Source of the DNA: Hemileia vastatrix
Lineage: Eukaryota; Basidiomycota; Pucciniomycetes; Pucciniales; Zaghouaniaceae
Reading direction: 5' to 3'
DNA length: 64,000 bases
Assembly (NCBI GenBank): GCA_030280995.1
Contig: JASXTE010000002.1
Coordinates: 28,131,183-28,195,182 of the forward strand
Part shown: positions 55,226 to 64,000 of the stretch, piece by piece
Position numbering within the stretch: the first letter of the stretch is position 1
How the letters are laid out: the number at the start of each line of letters is the position of its first letter
Translations under genes and position numbers: made by a program
The notes under the pieces: generated by a model
Databases searched by the model: none
Seen by the model: only the letters and a program-made list of their open reading frames with translations
What the model was told of the DNA's origin: nothing

Positions 55226-58200
55226 CCCCCCCTTAATATCAGACCCATGAGTTTGAGGAGATAAGACAGCTTGACTTTTCCCAAAGATTTTGTAAGAAGA
55301 TCAGCTACCATGTGTTCAGTTGAAATGTGTTGAAGCTGAAAATGATTTTTGTTGATGCTTTCAGTAATCCAACAAAGTTGAGTGTCCACATGTTTTGATC
55401 TTTGACGGTATCTGAGTGAATCCTTGCATTGTGAAATGGAACTGGCATTGTCAGCAAGGATTAAAGGTGAAGGTGATTTAGGAATATTGAAGGAAGTAAG
55501 TAATTTAGTCAGCCAAATTGCTTCACATCCAGCATCCACAATGCCTCTAAACTCAGCCTCAGTACTAGAGATAGTGACAACTTGCTGCTTTTTAGAACTC
55601 CAGGAAATAGCTCCTCCATTGAGTATGGCAACATACCCTCCAGTTGAGCGCCTGGTATCAGGATCCCCAGCATAATCAGTGTCAGAGTAAATAAGAGGAC
55701 AGAGTGATGGATGATTTGGAATTGGGCATTTTCCTCCAAAAGTGAGAGATGATGATGAAGTGGCACGCAGATATCTGAAAGTGTGTTTGACAGCAAGCCA
55801 GTGTTTGATACCTGGTTCAATGAGATGTTGAGATAATGCACCAACTGCAAAAGAGAGATCAGGTCTTGTTGCAACTGACAAATAGTTGAGTGCACCAATA
55901 GCAGAGCGGTAATTGATTTTTAGAGCATTGAATTCAGCAATTTCTTCACTGGTTGCTTTGACAGGATAATCATTTGGGGATAAGGGAGTAAGACAGGGAT
56001 TGCAGTTGGCCATATTCCAGTTGGACAAAACTTTTTCAGCATAAGAATCTTGTGATAAAGAAAGAGTACGTGCTGTTCTGTTCCTGGTGAGACGCATTCC
56101 CAAAATCCAAGTGGCAGGACCAAGATCATCCATCTCAAATTCAGTTTTGATTTTGTCTTTGAACCAAAGAAAATGATTACCAGTAATGACCATATCATCA
56201 ACATGAAGATAAATGATACAGATTTGTGATTTGTTTCTCCAAACATACACACACTGATCACACTTAAGGGGGGAGAAGTTGAGCTTGCACAAGTAGTCAT
56301 TTATACGTGAATTCCAGCAAAAGGGAGCTTGTTTGATGCCATAAAGAGGACGCAACAATTGGCAAACTTTACCTTCATTTCCAGCAGTTAATGTTCCTTC
56401 AGGCTGTTCCATATAAACAGTTTCATTTAAGTTTCCCTGGAGAAAAGCTGCCACTACATCCATTTGATGAACATCCCAGTCAAAATAAGCTGCTAAAGAA
56501 AGAATGGTCCTGAGAGAAGTGATCCGTCCAGTGGGTGCAAAAGTTTCATGAAAATCTATTCCTAGGATTTGAGAATATCCTTTTGCTACACAATGGGCTT
56601 TGAACTTGGAAACACCACCATCAGCATTAGGTTTAACCCTGAAAACCCACCTGCAGCCAATTACATTAGCTTTTTCAGGCCTGGGAACAATTTTCCAAGT
56701 GTTACAACGCTGAAGTGCTTGATGTTCATGTTTCACAGCCTCTGCCCATTCTGCTGAATATTTGGAATAGATTGCTTGCTTATAACACTGGGGTTCAGGA
56801 ATTTCATGAGCTAGCAAGGGAGCTTCTAGAGAGAAAGCAAAGGCATTTGCTGCATATAACCCAAGAGGATCAGGAGAATCAGAGTAGGAATCATGTTGAT
56901 AATGATCATAATAAATCTGACGTAAATGTTCAGGAGTGGATGTTTCAGCTGAAGAGTTGTCAGAATAACTGGGGGATTGTGATGAGGGAACATAATCAGG
57001 ATCTGCTGGATTTTCTGGCTCAATTGATGAATATGATGGATCAGATTGACTGGAACCTTCTTCATCTGGGACATTGGAATGAGGTAATCTTGTTAAGTGG
57101 CCAGGTGAAGGACAAGGAGTTGAATTGGAAGGTGTGCCTGACATGTGAAAATCAGAGGAAGAAGAAGAAGAATTATCTTCAGAATGTGAATCAGAAGTGT
57201 TTCCTGAGGATGGATCAGGAGTTGGAGACTCAGAAGGAGATTGAGCTGGAGAAAAGGAAAGGCCAGGTGTTGGAAGTGCTTGACTGTCATGAATTTGATC
57301 TGGAATTTGCTTCATCAGTTGTGACCATTGAGGGCGCTTAAATCTGGAGTCAAGAAAGGGGAAGAAATTTTCATTGAAGGCCACAGATTTGGTAATAACA
57401 ATCTTTTTAAGCTCAAGGTCCCAAACACGATAATTTGTTGTTCCAACTTCATATCCAAGCATGACACACTTTCTGGCATTAGCTGAAAACTTTCCAGGAC
57501 GTTGATGTTTATCAAGAAAAGCATAGCAAGCACAACCAAAAACTCTGAGGTGTGAAACTCTGGGTTTGGATTTATTCCAGGCTTCAAAAGGAGTTGATTT
57601 GTTTTGAAGAGCTTTGGTTGGTAATCTGTTTTCAAGATATACTGCTGTTTTAACTGCTTCAGACCATAAGTGAATTGGTGCATTAGAATGAAACATCATG
57701 GTTTTGGATTTTTCAGTGGTAATACGGTTTCCTCTCTCAGAAATTGGATTTTGTTGGGGAGTGTAAGGAGCCGTAACTTGAAGAGCAATGCCATGTTGTT
57801 TAAGAAAGTTGACCAGACTAGAGTTGATATACTCACCACCACCGTCACAAACAAGCTTTTTGATTTTGAAGCCAGATTGCAGCTCTACAGATGCCTTATA
57901 TTCCAAGAAATATTTGAATACTTGGGCTTTTGAGGAAAGAAGGTAAACATGACGGTATGAAGTGGCCTGATCAGTGAACTTAAGGTAATACTGAGAACCA
58001 TCAAAAGAAGGAGGCTGAATTTTCCCAGATAAATCCATGTGGATAACTTCAAGAGGATTTTTGGCAACAGGCAACTGGCCAGGAAAGGAAGCATGGGTTT
58101 GTTTACCCAACACACACGGTTCACAAAAATGCATTTCAGAGTCAGACAAACTAGAACTAGATACATCAGATGCCATTCCATTAAAAAGTTTTTGAATATA

Positions 58201-59676
58201 TGGGGCGTAGGGATGTCCTAATCTGTTGTGCCAGAGAGTTAGAGACTGACTTGAAGCTTTTGCATAGAGAGCTGAGGAATTAGGGGGAGACATGCCTTGT
58301 GGAACCACAGAAACTTCAAATAATGAATTGGAGATGACTCCTCCCATATAATTCTTTCCATTACGTGAAATAATGAAGTTTGATGTAGGATTAACTGGTG
58401 CAGGGATGAGAAGACAACCAGTTCTCCAAAGACGTCCCAGGGAGATGAGATTCCTTCCAAGATCAGGGACATAAAGAGCATCAGAAAAGAAAACTTTTCC
58501 TTCCATTCCTCCAGAAGCAGCAACAGTTCCTTTTCCAGTTGCATAGATTGATTTTCCAATACCAGCAAGTTGAATTCGAATGTTGACAGGTTGAAAACTG
58601 ATAAAACTGTCTCTGTTGTTAAACATATGACAGCTGGCTCCAGAATCAATAATTGGAGAAAGGTTTGAGGAATGAGAAGCCATGGAAGCAGAAGCGTTGA
58701 TAATGCAGTCAGAATTTGATTTTTCAGACAAACAGGCAACAGCTGTAAAAAGAAATTCTTCATCAGAAGGGAAGACAAAAGCACAATTGGCCGTGACATC
58801 AGGTTGTTCTTCCTGAGGAGGGGGAACAGGAGTTGCTTTGTTGGAATTGTCCTTTGATGGGGCAGCTGAGTTGGCTTGGTTCTTCTTGGGACGGAGTTCA
58901 GGATGTTGAACAAAGCAATGATTGTCATCATGTCCAACATTTTGACCGTGAACTGAACATGAGAGTTTGCTGCGTGCCTTGGATTTGGATGATTTTGATG
59001 ATTTAGCTGAGGCAGAGTGAGCATTGACATTTGACATAGCATTGTGAAATTCATCAACAACTTTGTCATCAGCAGCGTAATCCAGGAAAGAAGATAAAAC
59101 ATCATCCAGATGCAGGTGATCAATTTCCTGTCTGTCTCTGGTGAGCAAACCACGCCAATGTTTGAAGGAGGGTGGAAGAGTGGCAAAAAAGAGATAAATA
59201 AGAATTTCCTGGGGAATGATGAGCCCAGAACGGATCATATGGAAGTTAATGCCTTTGAATGCATCAACATGAGTTTTGGGGTCTCCTCCTTCAGAAAGAG
59301 AAAGAGTAACCATAGAGAGAAAGTGAGAAATCCGTGATCCAACTTTATTGCTGGCGTGTCTTCTTGCAAGAACAGACCACATTTGAGCAGAGGTGTGGCA
59401 AGTGTTGACCAGCTTCTTGTTAACATCATCCAGTCTGGTGATGATTTCATACCTGCACCTGGTGTCATTTTTGATCCATAAAGCAAGTTGAGCTTTGATT
59501 TCAGCGTCTGAAGGTGAACCATCATTGTGAGGAACAGGGGCAGGGACTTGTCCAGAAACAATGCCAAAAAGATCCAGAACTTCAAAGTGAAGACGCATAA
59601 TGTGTTCCCAGGTGTCATAGGATTCGTCAGTGAGAGGGGTGACCATAACCTTACTTGAATCCTGATTGGAGGCCAT
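55198..59676 (-). CDS. copia gag-pol polyprotein, 1,492 aa, intact frame, older subfamily
   Basis: Starts MASNQ at 59676 and ends with the LTR-encoded VEISASNT. It is two residues shorter than the young product because of a shorter Ser run. All catalytic residues are kept: protease Asp, integrase D-D-E, RT MDVVAAF and HVDDM, RNase H acids. Two changes sit in conserved places. Residue 547, just before the first integrase Asp, is Met instead of Thr. Residue 1030 in the RT motif KARCVAKGY is His instead of Arg. The frame is open, but the damaged 3' LTR should block normal replication of this copy. Confidence 0.93.
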   Translation of the reverse strand: MASNQDSSKVMVTPLTDESYDTWEHIMRLHFEVLDLFGIVSGQVPAPVPHNDGSPSDAEIKAQLALWIKNDTRCRYEIITRLDDVNKKLVNTCHTSAQMWSVLARRHASNKVGSRISHFLSMVTLSLSEGGDPKTHVDAFKGINFHMIRSGLIIPQEILIYLFFATLPPSFKHWRGLLTRDRQEIDHLHLDDVLSSFLDYAADDKVVDEFHNAMSNVNAHSASAKSSKSSKSKARSKLSCSVHGQNVGHDDNHCFVQHPELRPKKNQANSAAPSKDNSNKATPVPPPQEEQPDVTANCAFVFPSDEEFLFTAVACLSEKSNSDCIINASASMASHSSNLSPIIDSGASCHMFNNRDSFISFQPVNIRIQLAGIGKSIYATGKGTVAASGGMEGKVFFSDALYVPDLGRNLISLGRLWRTGCLLIPAPVNPTSNFIISRNGKNYMGGVISNSLFEVSVVPQGMSPPNSSALYAKASSQSLTLWHNRLGHPYAPYIQKLFNGMASDVSSSSLSDSEMHFCEPCVLGKQTHASFPGQLPVAKNPLEVIHMDLSGKIQPPSFDGSQYYLKFTDQATSYRHVYLLSSKAQVFKYFLEYKASVELQSGFKIKKLVCDGGGEYINSSLVNFLKQHGIALQVTAPYTPQQNPISERGNRITTEKSKTMMFHSNAPIHLWSEAVKTAVYLENRLPTKALQNKSTPFEAWNKSKPRVSHLRVFGCACYAFLDKHQRPGKFSANARKCVMLGYEVGTTNYRVWDLELKKIVITKSVAFNENFFPFLDSRFKRPQWSQLMKQIPDQIHDSQALPTPGLSFSPAQSPSESPTPDPSSGNTSDSHSEDNSSSSSSDFHMSGTPSNSTPCPSPGHLTRLPHSNVPDEEGSSQSDPSYSSIEPENPADPDYVPSSQSPSYSDNSSAETSTPEHLRQIYYDHYQHDSYSDSPDPLGLYAANAFAFSLEAPLLAHEIPEPQCYKQAIYSKYSAEWAEAVKHEHQALQRCNTWKIVPRPEKANVIGCRWVFRVKPNADGGVSKFKAHCVAKGYSQILGIDFHETFAPTGRITSLRTILSLAAYFDWDVHQMDVVAAFLQGNLNETVYMEQPEGTLTAGNEGKVCQLLRPLYGIKQAPFCWNSRINDYLCKLNFSPLKCDQCVYVWRNKSQICIIYLHVDDMVITGNHFLWFKDKIKTEFEMDDLGPATWILGMRLTRNRTARTLSLSQDSYAEKVLSNWNMANCNPCLTPLSPNDYPVKATSEEIAEFNALKINYRSAIGALNYLSVATRPDLSFAVGALSQHLIEPGIKHWLAVKHTFRYLRATSSSSLTFGGKCPIPNHPSLCPLIYSDTDYAGDPDTRRSTGGYVAILNGGAISWSSKKQQVVTISSTEAEFRGIVDAGCEAIWLTKLLTSFNIPKSPSPLILADNASSISQCKDSLRYRQRSKHVDTQLCWITESINKNHFQLQHISTEHMVADLLTKSLGKVKLSYLLKLMGLILRGGVEISASNT

Positions 59677-59834
59677 GATTTGGTCGAGTCAACAGCAAAG
59701 ATTTGGAGAGAAAGAAGATGAGATGTGAAGAGGATGATCCAAAATCTGAGAGAAAAGGCTGTTTTATTGTCCAGTAAGCGGTTTTGTTGTAAGTATTCTT
59801 GAGAGAGGTGCTTTAGGCAACTGGGCCCATAACC

Positions 59835-60750
59835 TGAAGAAGTTTTAGCACAAAGGAAAGCTAAACACAGGTCAATCAGCAACTGTGCACCTTACAACAA
59901 CAAGTAACTACAACAAAGCGTGTGCTAAAACTGGACAAAAGACTCTATTCTCCCCACACAGTGCAAAGACTGTCAGATGCGGCCAAAAGGGAAAGCAGTG
60001 GACAGGAAGAAGCAGTGGAAGGGATAAAGAGAATAGAGAAAAAGAGAAAGAAAAAGATTTGGATCTCATTGCAAAAACAAACATACCTAAACACAGGTCA
60101 ATCAGCAACTGTGCACCTTACAACAACAAGTAACTACAACAAAGCGTGTGCTAAAACTATAAGGGACACAAGTGTGAGCTGCTGTGGTTAGGACTAAAAG
60201 AATTAGAGAAAAGATAACAGAAAAGAAAAGGAAAGAACCTGGACAAAAGACTCTATTCTCCCCACACAGTGCAAAGACTGTCAGATGCGGCCAAAAGGGA
60301 AAGCAGTGGACAGGAAGAAGCAGTGGAAGGGATAAAGAGAATAGAGAAAAAGAGAAAGAAAAAGATTTGGATGGGGAAAACGGAAATGGCAAAGAGAGGG
60401 CTCATTATATGACAAAGTCCACCATCCAAAACAATAGAAACTAACACGACGTCGACAAAACTATTAAACTACAATACAGAAAAAGAGACAGGTTCACATC
60501 CAAGGAAAAAATTCCCAGCCGGGGAAAAGATTCACACTCCAGGTAAAGAAACACGTCCTCGAGGTCCAGAATCAATACATTGACTCCGGGTGGGAAAGAA
60601 ATGTTGTTCTTGATGCTGGAGCTCGTATCTTTGAAGTTCCTCGGCGGAAAAGGTCAGGAAAAGAGGATATGAGCAAGGAGAACGACTTGAGACGATGGTA
60701 AGAAGCTGGAGTAAGGAATGGGTCAGGTATTAGAGGCAGAAATTTCAACA
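59835..60750 (-). repeat. 5' LTR of reversed older copy (916 bp)
   Basis: Two P-Q units, end CTTCTTCA, primer site adjacent on the minus strand at 59834. It differs from its partner, for example at the link (GATCTC versus GATATC) and near the TATA-like box. Confidence 0.94.
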
Positions 60751-60751
60751 T

Positions 60752-63519
60752 GTTCTTGCAAGAAGACACGCCAGCAATAAAGTTGGATCACGGATTTCTC
60801 ACTTTCTCTCTATGGTTACTCTTTCTCTTTCTGAAGGAGGAGACCCCAAAACTCATGTTGATGCATTCAAAGGCATTAACTTCCATATGATCCGTTCTGG
60901 GCTCATCATTCCCCAGGAAATTCTTATTTATCTCTTTTTTGCCACTCTTCCACCCTCCTTCAAACATTGGCGTGGTTTGCTCACCAGAGACAGACAGGAA
61001 ATTGATCACCTGCATCTGGATGATGTTTTATCTTCTTTCCTGGATTACGCTGCTGATGACAAAGTTGTTGATGAATTTCACAATGCTATGTCAAATGTCA
61101 ATGCTCACTCTGCCTCAGCTAAATCATCAAAATCATCCAAATCCAAGGCACGCAGCAAAATCTCATGTTCTGTTCATGGTCAAAATGTTGGACATGATGA
61201 CAATCATTGCTTTGTTCAACATCCTGAACTCCGTCCCAAGAAGAACCAAGCCAACTCAGCTGCCCCATCAAAGGACAATTCCAACAAAGCAACTCCTGTT
61301 CCCCCTCCTCAGGAAGAACAACCTGATGCCACGGCCAATTGTGCTTTTGTCTTCCCTTCTGATGAAGAATTTCTTTTTACAGCTGTTGCTTGTTTGTCTG
61401 AAAAATCAAATTCTGACTGCATTATCAACGCTTCTGCTTCCATGGCTTCTCATTCCTCAAACCTTTCTCCAATTATTGATTCTGGAGCCAGCTGTCATAT
61501 GTTTAACAACAGAGACAGTTTTATCAGTTTTCAACCTGTCAACATTCGAATTCAACTTGCTGGTATTGGGAAATCAATCTATGCAACTGGAAAAGGAACT
61601 GTTGCTGCTTCTGGAGGAATGGAAGGAAAAGTTTTCTTTTCTGATGCTCTTTATGTCCCTGATCTTGGAAGGAATCTCATCTCCCTGGGACGTCTTTGGA
61701 GAACTGGTTGTCTTCTCATCCCTGCACCAGTTAATCCTACATCAAACTTCATTATTTCACGTAATGGAAAGAATTATATGGGAGGAGTCATCTCCAATTC
61801 ATTATTTGAAGTTTCTGTGGTTCCACAAGGCATGTCTCCCCCTAATTCCTCAGCTCTCTATGCAAAAGCTTCAAGTCAGTCTCTAACTCTCTGGCACAAC
61901 AGATTAGGACATCCCTACGCCCCATATATTCAAAAACGTTTTAATGGAATGGCATCTGATGTATCTAGTTCTAGTTTGTCTGACTCTGAAATGCATTTTT
62001 GTGAACCGTGTGTGTTGGGTAAACAAACCCATGCTTCCTTTCCTGGCCAGTTGCCTGTTGCCAAAAATCCTCTTGAAGTTGTCCACACAGATTTATCTGG
62101 GAAAATTCAACCTCCTTCTTTTGATGGGTCTCAGTATTACCTTAAGTTCACTGATCAGGCCACTTCATACCGTCATGTTTACCTTCTTTCCTCAAAAGCC
62201 CAAGTATTCAAATATTTCTTGGAATATAAGGCATCTGTAGACCTGCAATCTGGCTTCAAAATCAAAAAGCTTGTTTGTGACGGTGGTGGTGAGTATATCA
62301 ACTCTAGTCTGGTCAACTTTCTTAAACAACATGGCATTGCTCTTCAAGTTACGGCTCCTTACACTCCCCAACAAAATCCAATTTCTGAGAGAGGAAACCG
62401 TATTACCACTGAAAAATCCAAAACCATGATGTTTCATTCTAATGCACCAATTCACCTATGGTCTGAAGCAGTTAAAACAGCAGTATATCTTGAAAACAGA
62501 TTACCAACCAAAGCTCTTCAAAACAAATCAACTCCTTTTGAAGCCTGGAATGCCAAAAATCCTCTTGAAGTTGTCCACACAGATTTATCTGGGAAAATTC
62601 AGCCTCCTTCTTTTGATGGGTCTCAGTATTACCTTAAGTTCACTGATCAGGCCACTTCATACCGTCATGTATACCTTCTTTCCTCAAAAGCCCAAGTATT
62701 CAAATATTTCTTGGAATATAAGGCATCTGTAGAGCTGCAATCTGGCTTCAAAATCAAAAAGCTTGTTTGTGACGGTGGTGGTGAGTATATCAACTCTAGT
62801 CTGGTCAACTTTCTTAAACAACATGGCATTGCTCTTCAAGTTACGGCTCCTTACACTCCCCAACAAAATCCAATTTCTGAGAGAGGAAACCGTATTACCA
62901 CTGAAAAATCCAAAACCATGATGTTTCATTCTAATGCACCAATTCACCTATGGTCTGAAGCAGTTAAAACAGCAGTATATCTTGAAAACAGATTACCAAC
63001 CAAAGCTCTTCAAAACAAATCAACTCCTTTTGAAGCCTGGAATAAATCCAAACCCAGAGTTTCACACCTCAGAGTTTTTGGTTGTGCTTGCTATGCTTTC
63101 CTTGATAAACATCAACGTCCTGGAAAGTTTTCAGCTAATGCCAGAAAGTGTGTCATGCTTGGATATGAAGTTGGAACAACAAATTATCGTGTTTGGGACC
63201 TTGAGCTTAAAAAGATTGTTATTGCCAAATCTGTGGCCTTCAATGAAAATTTCTTCCCCTTCCTTGACTCCAGATTTAAGCGCCCTCAATGGTCACAACT
63301 GATGAAGCAAATTCCAGATCAAATTCATGACAGTCAACCACTTCTAATACCTGGACTTTCCTTTTCTCCAGCTCAATCTCCTTCTGAGTCTCCAACTCCT
63401 GATCCATCCTCAGGAAACATTTCTGATTCACATTCTGAAGATAATTCTCCTTCTTCTTCTTCTTCCTCTGATTTTCACATGTCAGGCACACCTTCCAATT
63501 CAACTCCTTGTCCTTCACC
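60752..63519 (+). pseudogene. copia gag-pol fragment with duplicated integrase core
   Basis: Enters in frame at gag residues VLARRHASN and runs through the zinc-knuckle-like motif, protease (DSGASC) and GAG-pre-integrase zinc region. The next 164 codons occur twice: 62060-62551 and 62552-63043. Each unit spans the whole catalytic core with both Asp and the Glu. The linker follows and ends at PCPSP, where the next LTR adds VEISASNT and a stop. The duplicated core keeps the frame open but should disturb folding. RT and RNase H are not in the window. Confidence 0.92.
62060..63043 (+). repeat. In-frame tandem duplication of the integrase core (2 x 492 bp)
   Basis: Junction at GAAT/GCCAAAA, with one base of shared sequence. 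The units differ at three positions that I can see. One, CAACCTCC versus CAGCCTCC, is a subfamily-diagnostic site. The other two are GTTTACC versus GTATACC and GACCTG versus GAGCTG. Confidence 0.92.
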
Positions 63520-64000
63520 TGTTGAAATTTCTGCCTCTAATACCTGACCCATTCCTTACTCCAGCTTCTTACCATCGTCTCAAGTCATTCTCCTTGCTCA
63601 TATCCTCTTTTCCTGACCTTTTCCGCCGAGGAACTTCAAAGATACGAGCTCCAGCATCAAGAACAACATTTCTTTCCCACCCGGAGTCAATGTATTGATT
63701 CTGGACCTCGAGGACGTGTTTCTTTACCTGGAGTGTGAATCTTTTCCCCGGCTGGGAACTTTTTCCTTGGATGTGAACCTGTCTCTTTTTCTGTATTGTA
63801 GTTTAGTAGTTTTGTCGACGTCATGTTAGTTTCTATTGTTTTGGATGGTGGACTTTGTCATATAATGAGGCCTCTCTTTGCCATTTCCGTTTTCCCCATC
63901 CAAATCTTTTTCTTTCTCTTTTTCTCTATTCTCTTTATCCCTTCCACTGCTTCTTCCTGTCCACTGCTTTCCCTTTTGGCCGCATCTGACAGTCTTTGCA
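63520..64000 (+). repeat. Start of a copia LTR running off the window
   Basis: Begins TGTTGAAA after TCACC (63515-63519, presumed left target duplication) and ends in the first P block at the window edge. Variants such as GACGTCATGTTAG and GAGGCCTCTC separate it from the young LTRs. Whether it is a solo LTR or a full element cannot be seen. Confidence 0.9.

Larger units (their letters stand above)
54353..60750 (-). mobile_element. Reversed Ty1/copia copy, 3' LTR end deleted, pol intact
   Basis: 5' LTR 59835-60750 (916 bp, ends CTTCTTCA). The internal region is six bases shorter than the reference. The 3' LTR (54353-55225) lacks its last 43 bases. On the right it borders TGTTC of a copia gag gene (60751-60755); the matching left flank was deleted. 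The two LTRs differ at five or more sites by eye, so it is older than the four full copies. Confidence 0.93.
60751..63519 (+). mobile_element. Internal fragment of a Ty1/copia copy (gag to linker)
   Basis: Has no LTR of its own in view. The left side is bounded by the reversed copy that inserted in gag; the right side by a new LTR at 63520 inserted in the Ser/Pro linker. Apart from a 492-bp in-frame tandem duplication, its length matches the reference exactly. Confidence 0.9.

Noticed and set aside
1..64000. An env gene or other cargo that would make these elements retrovirus-like or carriers of host genes
   Set aside because: Between RNase H and the polypurine tract there is no room in any copia copy, and no extra frame is seen. 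The gypsy pieces are truncated before the 3' end.

Overview
The window is eukaryotic repeat DNA: 64 kb made almost entirely of LTR retrotransposons inserted into one another. I see no host gene, rRNA, tRNA or bacterial-type feature. One Ty1/copia (Pseudoviridae-type) family supplies about 90 % of the bases. A Ty3/gypsy (Metaviridae-type) family lies beneath it, embedded in AT-rich DNA. The gypsy integrase and RT look like those of basidiomycete elements, rust fungi (Pucciniales) in particular. That is inference from family resemblance only; a database search would be needed to name the host.

The copia element is 6,447 bp when complete. It has two 916-bp LTRs (TG...CA), a copia-style primer site matching the middle of initiator Met-tRNA, one gag-pol reading frame of 1,494 codons (gag, protease, integrase, RT, RNase H), and a polypurine tract. 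The pol stop codon lies inside the 3' LTR. Four copies (starts 1665, 17274, 32599, 46833) are full length and look identical by eye, so they are young. They sit inside older copies: those starting off-window (internal part 1-1325), at 8694, 43473, 54353 and 60751, and a reversed copy at 14480-27329. The next copy begins at 63520.

Layout: 1-8693, 3' part of an old copy whose 3' LTR is split by the full element 1665-8111. 8694-14457, an old copy with mismatched LTRs. 14458-28080, the end of a host LTR, split by a reversed element (14480-27329) that itself holds the full element 17274-23720. 28081-31255, gag-protease half of a gypsy element on the minus strand. 31256-39539, AT-rich DNA split by the full element 32599-39045. 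39540-41788, RT-RNase H-integrase half of a gypsy element on the plus strand. 41789-42690, solo copia LTR. 42691-43043, AT-rich spacer. 43044-54352, LTR fragment holding a copia copy which holds the full element 46833-53279. 54353-60750, reversed copia copy with an intact frame. 60751-63519, internal copia fragment with a duplicated integrase core. 63520-64000, start of another LTR.

Nothing here is a new defence or metabolic system. The most unusual features are within the retroelements. The LTR carries an internal duplication whose second copy lacks exactly one 82-bp GT...AG segment, and LTRs occur with one, two or three such units. Two complementary gypsy halves lie head to head. The gypsy gag region is open in all three minus frames. 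One copia copy has a tandemly duplicated integrase catalytic core.
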